A DNA stretch of 64,000 nucleotides from Marivirga salinae (GTDB lineage Bacteria; Bacteroidota; Bacteroidia; Cytophagales; Cyclobacteriaceae), in NCBI RefSeq assembly GCF_030503855.1, contig NZ_CP129971.1, forward strand, positions 1,309,501 to 1,373,500, written 5' to 3'. The notes under the pieces are model-generated. The model was given only the letters and a program-made list of their open reading frames with translations, was not told where the DNA came from and searched no databases. The position numbers and the translations under genes are program-made. Shown here one piece after another: positions 25,509 through 34,118 of this stretch; the first letter of the stretch is position 1; each line of letters starts with the position of its first letter.

Positions 25509-27194
25509 ATGAGTGACGAAAAAATTATTTTTTCAATGGAGAAGGTTTCGAAAATCTATCCTCCTAAAAAGACTGTTTTAAAAGATATTTATTTATCCTT
25601 TTTCTATGGGGCTAAAATAGGTGTTTTAGGTCTAAATGGTTCAGGAAAATCCTCTTTGTTGAAAATTATTGCCGGAATTGATAAAGATTATCAAGGAGAA
25701 GTGGTGGCTTCTAAAGAATATTCTGTGGGGATGCTGGAACAAGAACCTGAATTGGATCCAGATAAAACCGTAAAACAGGTTGTGGAAGAAGGCGTAGCGG
25801 AAACCGTTAATCTGTTAAAAGAATTTGAAGAGATTAATGAGAAATTTGCGGATCCTGAAGTCTTGGACAATCCTGACAAAATGAATGACTTGATTGAGCA
25901 GCAATCCAAAGTTCAGGAAAAATTGGATCATGCCAATGCTTGGGAGCTCGATAGTAGATTGGAACAAGCAATGGATGCCTTACGCACACCGCCAGCTGAT
26001 TCACCAGTTAAAAATCTTTCAGGAGGGGAAAAGCGTAGAGTGGCTTTATGCCGATTGTTGTTACAAGAACCTGATGTATTGCTTTTGGATGAACCCACCA
26101 ACCATTTGGATGCTGAATCTGTGCATTGGTTAGAGCACCACTTACAGCAATATAAAGGAACCGTTATAGCCGTAACTCACGATCGTTATTTCTTAGATAA
26201 CGTAGCGGGTTGGATTTTAGAATTGGATAGAGGCGAAGGAATTCCATGGAAAGGAAATTATTCTAGCTGGTTGGATCAAAAGCAAAAAAGATTGGCTCAA
26301 GAAGAAAAATCTGAATCTAAAAGGCAGAAAACCTTACAGCGAGAATTAGAATGGGTGAGAATGGCACCAAAAGCCCGTCAAGCTAAATCGAAAGCTCGTT
26401 TAAGCTCTTATGAAAAAATGCTTGGTGAAGAGGGTAAGGACAAGGAACAAAATTTGGAATTGTTTATTCCACCTGGTCCGCGTTTGGGAAGTAAGGTGAT
26501 TGAAGCTAAAGGCGTTGCAAAAGCTTATGGTGATAAACTTTTATATGAAGATTTGAATTTCTCTTTACCTCAAGGTGGAATTGTAGGGATAATTGGTCCG
26601 AATGGAGCTGGTAAAACTACTTTATTTAAACTGATAACTGGAAAAGAAGAAGCAGATGCAGGTACTTTTGAAGTAGGTGAAACTGTTAAAATCTCATATG
26701 TCGATCAGGAACACAATAATTTAGATCCTAATAAATCTGTTTGGGAAAATATTTCAGAAGGCAATGAATGGATTCAGCTAGGAAATAATAAAATCAACTC
26801 CAGAGCTTATGTAAGTAAATTTAATTTCGCTGGTGGTGACCAAGAAAAGAAAGTGGGCGTATTGTCAGGTGGTGAAAGAAACAGAGTCCATTTGGCCATG
26901 TCTATTAAGCAGGAAGCCAATTTACTTTTACTCGATGAGCCAACCAATGATTTGGATGTGAATACGCTTCGAGCTTTGGAGGAAGGTCTAGAGAATTTTG
27001 CAGGCTGTGCCGTAATCATCAGTCACGATAGATGGTTTTTAGATAGAATTTGCACACATATTCTAGCCTTTGAAGGTGATTCTCAAGTCTATTGGTTTGA
27101 AGGTAACTTCTCTGACTACGAAGAGAATCGCAAGAAGAGACTTGGAGATGATGCTATTCCTAAAAGGATTAAGTATAAGAAGCTTACGAGATAA
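25509..27194 (+). CDS. ettA: Energy-dependent translational throttle protein EttA
   Basis: An ABC-F ATPase of 561 residues that binds the ribosomal E site and gates translation elongation according to energy state. It has two ABC domains with Walker A GLNGSGKSS (near residue 41) and GPNGAGKTT (near 364). Signature motifs LSGGEKRR and LSGGERNR and Walker B LLLLDEPTNHLD and LLLLDEPTNDLD are present, with an arm and P-site tRNA-interaction motif region between. It lacks membrane segments. Gene order around it (divergent from DUF349) gives no further clue. It is followed by a strong terminator. Confidence 0.96.
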   Translation: MSDEKIIFSMEKVSKIYPPKKTVLKDIYLSFFYGAKIGVLGLNGSGKSSLLKIIAGIDKDYQGEVVASKEYSVGMLEQEPELDPDKTVKQVVEEGVAETVNLLKEFEEINEKFADPEVLDNPDKMNDLIEQQSKVQEKLDHANAWELDSRLEQAMDALRTPPADSPVKNLSGGEKRRVALCRLLLQEPDVLLLDEPTNHLDAESVHWLEHHLQQYKGTVIAVTHDRYFLDNVAGWILELDRGEGIPWKGNYSSWLDQKQKRLAQEEKSESKRQKTLQRELEWVRMAPKARQAKSKARLSSYEKMLGEEGKDKEQNLELFIPPGPRLGSKVIEAKGVAKAYGDKLLYEDLNFSLPQGGIVGIIGPNGAGKTTLFKLITGKEEADAGTFEVGETVKISYVDQEHNNLDPNKSVWENISEGNEWIQLGNNKINSRAYVSKFNFAGGDQEKKVGVLSGGERNRVHLAMSIKQEANLLLLDEPTNDLDVNTLRALEEGLENFAGCAVIISHDRWFLDRICTHILAFEGDSQVYWFEGNFSDYEENRKKRLGDDAIPKRIKYKKLTR

Positions 27195-27214
27195 TTTAGT
27201 AAAGCTATAAATTG

Positions 27215-27257
27215 AAAAACCCGCATGAGGAATTTATTTTCTTCATGCGGGTTTTTT
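27215..27257 (+). terminator. Rho-independent terminator after ettA
   Basis: AAAAACCCGCATGA (27215-27228) pairs with TCATGCGGGTTTTTT (27243-27257), with a T-run. It can also act leftward, given the A-run on the other arm. Confidence 0.85.
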
Positions 27258-27402
27258 GTATAAAGTATTTTTAATGAAAATGGTATTTGTGACGTTGACT
27301 CTTCCAACTTCTCACTCCCAACTTCCAGCTTTTCATGTCAAAACATTCTATGGTCTGACCTGCGGTACTGACTATCACCCAACATCCATCACCCTACACC
27401 CA

Positions 27403-28467
27403 TCAACCCTTCACCTCACTCATTCCCATTGCCTTCAGCATAAATCTAGGAAGTGGTTTTTTAGGATTTCTCTTTTTAAGATCTAAATACCAACCTATTT
27501 TTTTCATAATCGGCACTTTGTGGGTTTCCACAAATTCAATTAAGGTTCCATCAGGATCTTCAATATAAGTGAAATGACCTGCAGCTTCTCCCATATCAAA
27601 GCTATTAGCAGAATCCACTGTGAAATTAAACCCTTTAGCTTCGCACTCTTCTTTTAGTGCCTGCATGCCATTGATGTCATAGCAAAGATGTATATAGCCC
27701 AAATCTCCCCAGAATCTATCTTCAAAGATCTTTTTTGGCTTACGGTTTTCAGCCAATACTAATTCAATTTCAGAAGCACCTAAAAGCGGACTAAATGCAC
27801 CTTCCATTGGTTTGCTGTGGCGTAATAAAATCCTTGTCAATTTTTTATCTCCACCAGGGACTGCTTTTAAGTCATCAAAAACACCTTCTTCTTCATAAAT
27901 AACAGTGTCATACCCTAATATATCTGAATACAGTGTTCGGGCTTTTTCAATATCTGTAACGCCAATAATAGCACCATTTGGGCCGCCAGGTAAATCTGTT
28001 TTTCTTTGCTGAAACCAAGAATTAGAAGTCACAATCTGGAAAATATTATCCCAAGGATCTTTTACGAAAAAAGTGGGTTTTCCATAAGGATCATTTTGTA
28101 AATCACCCAAAACATTGAGCCCTCTTCTGTTGAAAAGTTCATAAGTAGCTTCTACATTTTTGCTTTTCATTTTGGCGATATTGATTCCTAAATCACCTAA
28201 TTGTGGTTCAAACTTTGGGCCTTCAGGCTTTCGGGAAGTGTATTGCCATATTTCAAATCCACCGCCACCTTGCATATTTATTGCTAAAATAGCATGGCGA
28301 CTTCTAGGCTCACCACCAGTATAGGGTAACATTAGAGCCGCTTCGGCTGCTTCTTCAAAAACTGGTACGCTCATTCCGAAGTTTTGCCTATACCATTTGA
28401 AAGCTGCTTGAACATCTGAAACCCCTATTCCAATTTGCTGTATTCCGCTTATTATTTTCCCGCTCAT
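27403..28467 (-). CDS. Two-domain VOC-family (glyoxalase/bleomycin-resistance fold) protein
   Basis: A 354-residue protein with two vicinal-oxygen-chelate modules, about residues 5-150 (QIGIGVSDVQAAFKWYRQNFG) and about 165-315 (GAIIGVTDIEKARTLYSDILGYD ... YIEDPDGTLIEFVETH). Candidate metal ligands are His and Glu residues at the usual strand positions, for example HLCYDI and IEFVETH in the second module. The substrate is unknown; 4-hydroxyphenylpyruvate-dioxygenase-like or lyase activities are possible. It has no signal peptide. Confidence 0.8.
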   Translation of the reverse strand: MSGKIISGIQQIGIGVSDVQAAFKWYRQNFGMSVPVFEEAAEAALMLPYTGGEPRSRHAILAINMQGGGGFEIWQYTSRKPEGPKFEPQLGDLGINIAKMKSKNVEATYELFNRRGLNVLGDLQNDPYGKPTFFVKDPWDNIFQIVTSNSWFQQRKTDLPGGPNGAIIGVTDIEKARTLYSDILGYDTVIYEEEGVFDDLKAVPGGDKKLTRILLRHSKPMEGAFSPLLGASEIELVLAENRKPKKIFEDRFWGDLGYIHLCYDINGMQALKEECEAKGFNFTVDSANSFDMGEAAGHFTYIEDPDGTLIEFVETHKVPIMKKIGWYLDLKKRNPKKPLPRFMLKAMGMSEVKG

Positions 28468-28582
28468 AATATTAGAATTCTATTTTCGGCTAAAATAAGG
28501 CAATTGATTGAAAAGGCGAGTATTTGAAGGTGAAAATTGTAATTTTCTGTTTTAAGTGGTAAGAAAGCAGGCTGCCAGCGCA

Positions 28583-28752
28583 GTTTCTGACGGTTCCAAC
28601 CGTCTAACGCATAAAGCACAGGCTGGACAACACTCTGAATCTTTCTTTTACATCAAAACGGTCAGACGGGATTAGAGCACAGTTAAAAGAGTATTGCTTT
28701 AAAGAAATCATCTTTCTTAAAAGATTTTTCATGCCCCGTCCTTGTGAACGCA
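28583..28752 (+). repeat. Dispersed long repeat, copy 1
   Basis: It starts with TTTCTGACGGTTCCAACCG and contains ATCAAAACGGTCAGACGGG, AGAGCACAGTT and TTTAAAGAAATCATCTTTC before CCCCGTC. It shares these blocks in the same order with 29117-29295 and 32629-32768; shorter pieces occur at 42176 and 44856. Confidence 0.75.
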
Positions 28753-29116
28753 AAACCTGTTTCGCATGGAAAACTTTTCTTATACTAGAGTTTCTGACGC
28801 TTGAAAAACGCTTTTCATATGTAACAGTTATAATATAGCTATATATTAGATTAGAACGTTCCCGATTAAAATACGGGACAGGCTATTCCTGCGAAGGCAG
28901 GAATCTTGACTATTGAAACGAAGTTTCAATACCTTATTCTAAAAGAAATATGAAGGAATTCTTTAAAAGTTTAATTTACTACTAGTGGCTTTCTTAATAT
29001 TTTAACCAAAGGTTAAAATCAACAGATTCCTGCCTTCGCAGGAATGACGCACAGATCACAATTCATCAAACTTAAAATATGGTAAAGAAAAGCAACAAAC
29101 CTCAAGCCGATTACCC

Positions 29117-29295
29117 AGTGTCTGACGGTTTCAACCGTTTGACACATACGGACAAAGCTGTCCAACAGCATGATTCTCTTTCTTTGACAATAAAACGGTC
29201 AGACGGGCTTAGAGCATTTTAATAATATTCCGCCATAGTGGATACAGTTGTGGTTATACAATGATATTTACAACCCGTCAGACCGTAACCCGCCA
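29117..29295 (+). repeat. Dispersed long repeat, copy 2
   Basis: It shares with copy 1 the CTGACGGTTTCAACCGTTTGAC palindromic start (29121-29142), the TTCTCTTTCTTTGACAA block (shared with copy 3) and ACGGTCAGACGGGCTTAGAGC, and ends AACCCGTCAGACCGTAACC. The right half is diverged from copies 1 and 3. Confidence 0.75.
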
Positions 29296-29422
29296 GAAAT
29301 TACAGATATAAAAAAAACCTTTCCCAAAGTTTCTGACTTCGAAAAAGGTTTTCAAAAATATTTTTAGACATTACCTAATATCGGTCAGACGCGAAATACG
29401 TCAGGCCGGAGTAACTGTCTCT

Positions 29423-32400
29423 TTAATCCAATTTCACCGCTTTTACCTGATTGGCTTGAACCAAATCATTAAATGCACTTACTTTTTTATCCAAAATTTC
29501 ATTTAAAGCTTCCAAATGTTGGTCTATTCTGGCTGTAACTTCCTTACTAAACTCTATAGCCGATTCAGTTGGTTTGAAATCGCCCATTCCCACCAAACTA
29601 TTCAAATGCCCTAATTTATTGTTCAATCGGATAGGGTAATTTAGTGGATCCTGTCTGCTTCTGTTTTTAGTTTGATATAAGGACTCTTCAATTTCCTTGA
29701 TCTCATCCAAAATGCTTGTCCCCATATTTTTAATAGTGTCAGCTTCAGCTTTTTTTATCACATCTTCAATCTGTACTCTTGCTTTTCGGATATCCTTAAT
29801 AGCCAAATTAGTTTCAGAAAGCTTTGCAATTACCCTGTTTTGGAAATCAAATTGTGCTTTTAAATCTTCCTGTGTAGCACTTGATCTTGGATCTTTTACA
29901 ATCTCAAATTCTTGGGTTTTCGTTTCTTCATTGATAGAGAGAGCCACATCATATTTCCCAGGAAGTGCTGTTGGGCCGCTTGTTGATGACCACCACAAAA
30001 TCATGCCCTCAAAAATTTCGGCATCAGGATATCGCATATTCCAGATCAACTGATTACTTCCAGGTTCTACTTCCAACTTTTCTTCTTTTGATTCTTTATC
30101 AGGATGAGTACTATAAGTAGCAATCACTTTTCCTGATTTTTCCTTATACTGGATTTTTACAGTATCCGCAGAAGCAGTATCCTTTAGGTGGAAATAGGTA
30201 ATTACGCCTGATGACATGTTTTCACCAGCAGTTTTCGATTCTTCACTTCTTCCGCCTATTCTATACGTTTTCTTGGGTTGAAATAAGTAGAAATCATTTT
30301 GCTTTACCTCATCATTTAATTGATGTAAAACTGTTAAATCATCAATCAACCAAAAGCCTCTTCCTTGAGTAGCTGCAATCAGGTGATTATCCTTAAGGGT
30401 CAAATCCGTAATCGGAACAATTGGTAAATTCATTTGAAAATCTTTCCAACTAGCCCCATCATCAAATGAGATATACATTTTCGTTTCAGTTCCAGCATAC
30501 AGCAATCCTTTTCTTTCTGTGTCAGCCCTAACAACTCTTGTGAAATGATCATTTTGAATTCCATTTACGATTTTTGTCCAGCTTTTACCATAATCTTTGG
30601 TTTTATATAAATAAGGTTGATAATCTCCATTTTTATAAGAAGTTGCAGCTATATAAGCCCCACCTTTTGTAAATGGATCCGCTTCAATGCTATTGATCAT
30701 AATCCATTTAGGCATATTTTCTGGGGTCACATTTTTCCAGCTTCCCCCACCATCTTTGCTGACATGCACCAAACCGTCATCAGAACCTGTCCATAATAAA
30801 CCTTCTTCATAAGGCGATTCTATTGCTGCGAAAATGGTGCAATAATATTCTACACTCGTATTGTCTTTGGTAATTGGACCACCTGAAGAGCCTAATTTAC
30901 TAGGGTCGTTTCTAGTCAAATCCGGACTGATAGTTTCCCACTTATGTCCTTCATTGGTGGTGACATGCAAATGGTTGGAAGCCGTATATAATTTATTCGG
31001 ATCATGAGGTGAGGTGAAAATTGGGAAATTCCATTGGAAACGGTATTTCATTTCTTCAGCTCCATGTCCCATAGGATTATCAGGCCATACGTTGATTGCT
31101 CTAATTTCTTCGGAATTATGATTATAGCGTGTTAAAAAGCCATCATAACTTCCGCCATATACCACATCATTATTTTCATTATCAATGGCCAAATGCGCAC
31201 TTTCACCACCAGCCGTTGATTCCCAATCTCGTTCACCAATCACAGAGCCGGTAGTTCTATGTGCAATTCTTACAGTAGAATTATCTTGCTGAGCTCCATA
31301 AATTCTGAACGGGAAGTGATTATCAGTTGTAACTCTGTAAAATTGAGCAGTATTTTGATTCATATAGGTACTCCAATTATCACCTCCATCAAAGCTTACT
31401 TGAGCACCTCCATCATCAGCCATGATCATTCGTTGGTTGTCATTAGGATCAATCCACATATCATGATGATCTCCATGTGGTGCTCTATGGGAAGTAAAGG
31501 TTTTGCCTCCGTCTTTAGATTGGTGATAGTCTACATTGACTACATACACCATATCTTCATCTTGAGTATCAGCATAAATTCGAGTGTAATACCACGCTCT
31601 TTGTCTTAAAGCTCTGTCATCATTGGTCTTTTGCCAAGTTTTCCCAGCATCATCCGAGCGGAAAACACCACCGTTTTCATTTTCAATAATAGTCCACACT
31701 CGATTGGAATTTTGAGGAGAAACTGTGATTCCTGATATTCCCCAAACGCCTTTTGGTAATCCTTTATTTTCGGAAAGCTTTTCCCAATTTTCTCCGCTAT
31801 CTGTAGATTTCCAGATATCCGAGCCAGGCCCGCCACTAGAAAAATTAGAGGGACTTCTTCTTACATTCCAGGTGGAGGCATACATGATTCTTGGGTTATT
31901 AGGATCCAGTATTAAATCCACAGCCCCAGCTCTATTGTTGACAAATAATTTTCTTTGCCAGGTTTTTCCTCCATCAGTAGATTTATAAACGCCTCTTTCT
32001 TCAGAATCTTTAAAAATATCGCCCATCACTGCTGCATATACTATGTCAGGATTTTGAGGATGAATTCTGACTCTACTGATGTGTCGGCTGTTATCCAATC
32101 CGATATGTTCCCAGTTTTTACCGGCATCTACGGATTTATACATGCCATAGCCGTATGACATATTTCCACGTAGGGTTTTTTCTCCGCCTCCTACATAAAT
32201 TACATTAGGATCACTTTCAGCAATAGCAACTGCCCCAATTGAACCACCAAAATGACCATCTGAAATACTTTCCCAAGTGCTGCCACCATCTTTGGTGCGC
32301 CAAACACCACCTCCGGTAGCGCCCATATAAAATAAATTAGGTTCACCAATAACGCCAGTTACTGCAGCGGATCTTCCACCGCGAAATGGCCCAATTCCTC

Positions 32401-32527
32401 TCCATTCTAGTGCGTCATATATTTTTTCATCATAAGATATTGTATTGTCGGCCTTTCTTCTTTGTGCATCCATATTAAAAGGAATACAGAGTAAGAAGGC
32501 TAATAGTAAGCTATATAGTCTGTTCAT
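29423..32527 (-). CDS. Large secreted Asp-box (BNR/VPS10-type) beta-propeller protein
   Basis: A 1034-residue exported protein with signal peptide MNRLYSLLLAFLLCIPFNMDAQ and at least ten Asp-box repeats of the type SxDxGxTW (for example KDGGSTW, TDGGKTW, DDAGKTW, KDGGGSW, KDYGKSW), indicating one or two beta-propellers over about residues 40-720. The C-terminal 300 residues carry a beta-sandwich-like region and a helical tail. Similar proteins are annotated as glycosyl hydrolase or sortilin-like, but catalytic residues cannot be assigned by eye. No T9SS sorting domain is visible, so it may be periplasmic or outer-membrane bound. Confidence 0.85.
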   Translation of the reverse strand: MNRLYSLLLAFLLCIPFNMDAQRRKADNTISYDEKIYDALEWRGIGPFRGGRSAAVTGVIGEPNLFYMGATGGGVWRTKDGGSTWESISDGHFGGSIGAVAIAESDPNVIYVGGGEKTLRGNMSYGYGMYKSVDAGKNWEHIGLDNSRHISRVRIHPQNPDIVYAAVMGDIFKDSEERGVYKSTDGGKTWQRKLFVNNRAGAVDLILDPNNPRIMYASTWNVRRSPSNFSSGGPGSDIWKSTDSGENWEKLSENKGLPKGVWGISGITVSPQNSNRVWTIIENENGGVFRSDDAGKTWQKTNDDRALRQRAWYYTRIYADTQDEDMVYVVNVDYHQSKDGGKTFTSHRAPHGDHHDMWIDPNDNQRMIMADDGGAQVSFDGGDNWSTYMNQNTAQFYRVTTDNHFPFRIYGAQQDNSTVRIAHRTTGSVIGERDWESTAGGESAHLAIDNENNDVVYGGSYDGFLTRYNHNSEEIRAINVWPDNPMGHGAEEMKYRFQWNFPIFTSPHDPNKLYTASNHLHVTTNEGHKWETISPDLTRNDPSKLGSSGGPITKDNTSVEYYCTIFAAIESPYEEGLLWTGSDDGLVHVSKDGGGSWKNVTPENMPKWIMINSIEADPFTKGGAYIAATSYKNGDYQPYLYKTKDYGKSWTKIVNGIQNDHFTRVVRADTERKGLLYAGTETKMYISFDDGASWKDFQMNLPIVPITDLTLKDNHLIAATQGRGFWLIDDLTVLHQLNDEVKQNDFYLFQPKKTYRIGGRSEESKTAGENMSSGVITYFHLKDTASADTVKIQYKEKSGKVIATYSTHPDKESKEEKLEVEPGSNQLIWNMRYPDAEIFEGMILWWSSTSGPTALPGKYDVALSINEETKTQEFEIVKDPRSSATQEDLKAQFDFQNRVIAKLSETNLAIKDIRKARVQIEDVIKKAEADTIKNMGTSILDEIKEIEESLYQTKNRSRQDPLNYPIRLNNKLGHLNSLVGMGDFKPTESAIEFSKEVTARIDQHLEALNEILDKKVSAFNDLVQANQVKAVKLD

Positions 32528-32628
32528 ATGTTTTTGATTTTAAGATGGAATATAATATTTGATTTAATTTAATGCGATCTATATTATATGAGTGGTACAG
32601 ATCAATAGGTTCTTCTGATTATAAAACT

Positions 32629-32768
32629 AACCAACACCATGGTTCTCTTTCTTTGACAACAAAACGTTCAGACGAGTTTAGAGCATAGTTGGAAGAGTGT
32701 TGTTTTAAAGAAAATTCACCTTTCTCAAAAGAGTCTTTACGACCCGTCAGGCCGTGAACCGCAGATAA
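32629..32768 (+). repeat. Dispersed long repeat, copy 3 (5' truncated)
   Basis: It matches copies 1 and 2 from TTCTCTTTCTTTGACAAC through AACGTTCAGACGAG, AGAGCATAGTTGGAAGAG, TTTAAAGAAAATTCACC and CGACCCGTCAGGCCGTGAACC (32740-32760). It lacks the 5' palindrome. Confidence 0.75.
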
Positions 32769-33396
32769 GTACTATTAAGTTAGATATCGCTACTACTCTT
32801 TCTGAATTTATTGAAAATAGGAAGTTGATTTTAGCAAAGCTAAAAATTAGTTAACCACAAAAGTGACAAAAGAAAACAAAGAAAATAACCAAGGTTATTT
32901 GTGATATAAGCTAGTTCCTAACTTTTGGGAAGAGTTAAATAAACACTCTTATAGCACTGAATCACGAACCAATTGCATTAATGTGTTAGAGCTCATTTAC
33001 CATAAAAAATGCTTTATTTGCATTTTAAGGGCATTCGGAAATTCAAAAATGCTATTTCAGAAATCAGGAAAATCATAATAGCATTGCTCTAATTAATTTT
33101 ATGTGATTAAACGGTTTTTTCAAACTATTTTATTAAAATTGAATTAGGTTTAAAATTGAATGATTTTAATATTACCCTTGTAAATGTCACTAAAATATTA
33201 AATGTCAGGGCTTTATATTTTTTAAATAGTTGATTTACAATCAAATAGATATACATATGTAATATTGATGTACCTAGAAATAGGTATTTAAAAGTATTTT
33301 CGATGAAATTGATTGTGTTAATTGATTTATTTATTAATTTAGTGCAATATCTTAAAACAATAATAACAAAGTATATTTTTAAATTAAACTAAAACA
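32769..33396. other. AT-rich intergenic region upstream of the surface-protein locus
   Basis: About 630 bp without a convincing gene. Short palindromes are visible (ATTTTAGCAAAGCTAAAAAT near 32830 and AAATAACCAAGGTTATTT near 32890). The promoter of the 33397 gene should be in the last 150 bp, but no clear -7 element was identified. Confidence 0.5.
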
Positions 33397-34101
33397 ATGA
33401 CTATGAGAAAACAATTAATGCTTTTAACTGCATTGCTATTGATTTCATGTCCTATTTTTGCTCAGGAAGAAGATTCTGGCGAAAGTAGTTCAGGAGGAAT
33501 GGCAGGGGCAGGTGACCTCTTATTTGAGGTAACGGGAACTCCCTTCAGTGGGACTAGCTTATTGGACTTTTCTGAGTTTAGAGCACGCTATTTTATCACA
33601 GAAGATATGGCGGTTCGCTTAGGAATGGAAATGAATTTGAATAATAATCAGCAAACACCTGATGTGGTGACAAATGATAGTTTCTATGGCTTGATGCCGG
33701 GTTTTGAATATCATTTCGTAAACGATGGCCCATTTCGTTCTTATGTTGCGGGTGATTTAATGTGGGGACAACGAATAGCAAGTCGTAAGTCAAGCACTGG
33801 CCCAACTGTTTTGGGGGCTAATTTTGATCCAGATCCTGCTTTTGGTCCAAATCCAACCCCAACTTCAATTATTCAAAATAGAGCTTACAACCAATTTGGT
33901 TTTAGAGCTTCTATAGGTGCTGAATATTATTTCGGAAAGAGATTTTATGTTGGAGGCGAAGTTGGCTTTCAGTACTTAAATCGAAGCAATAAGGAAGTAT
34001 TTGTTGATGGTGAAAGTTTCCAAGACGCTACTAAGACTAGCTTTGGTTATTTAGATACCAGCAATATACTCAAGATTGGTTTTAGATTTTTAAATTTTTA
34101 A
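33397..34101 (+). CDS. Outer-membrane beta-barrel protein
   Basis: A 234-residue exported protein. The signal peptide ends near FAQ (residue 23) and is followed by an acidic, Ser/Gly-rich stretch (EEDSGESSSGGMAGAG), then alternating beta strands typical of an 8- to 10-strand barrel, ending in aromatic KIGFRFLNF. An in-frame ATG two codons downstream (33403) is an alternative start. It is 17 bp upstream of the giant T9SS protein gene and is probably co-transcribed; it could be its membrane partner or anchor, which is an inference. Confidence 0.8.
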   Translation: MTMRKQLMLLTALLLISCPIFAQEEDSGESSSGGMAGAGDLLFEVTGTPFSGTSLLDFSEFRARYFITEDMAVRLGMEMNLNNNQQTPDVVTNDSFYGLMPGFEYHFVNDGPFRSYVAGDLMWGQRIASRKSSTGPTVLGANFDPDPAFGPNPTPTSIIQNRAYNQFGFRASIGAEYYFGKRFYVGGEVGFQYLNRSNKEVFVDGESFQDATKTSFGYLDTSNILKIGFRFLNF

Positions 34102-34118
34102 ACTAAAAAATAGATACA

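Larger units (their letters stand above)
28468..29422. repeat. 955-bp intergenic zone packed with dispersed repeats
   Basis: No credible gene. It holds two copies of a long dispersed element (28583-28752 and 29117-29295, core CTGACGGTT-nn-AACCGTCTGA). It also has an inverted pair of 20-bp palindromes (ATTCCTGCGAAGGCAGGAAT at 28885-28904 and its complement at 29026-29045) and hairpins TGAAAC-GAA-GTTTCA and ATTTTAACC-AAA-GGTTAAAAT (about 29000-29020). A further partial copy lies around 29380-29405. Confidence 0.8.

Noticed and set aside
27260..27402. Pyrimidine-rich stretch with repeated AACTTC/CCAACTT words between ettA and the VOC gene
   Set aside because: Looks like low-complexity intergenic sequence; no gene or known repeat identified.
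28883..29048. Two palindromes of the CRISPR-repeat-like size (20 bp)
   Set aside because: They are single copies in opposite orientation without regular spacing or spacers, and no cas gene is present.
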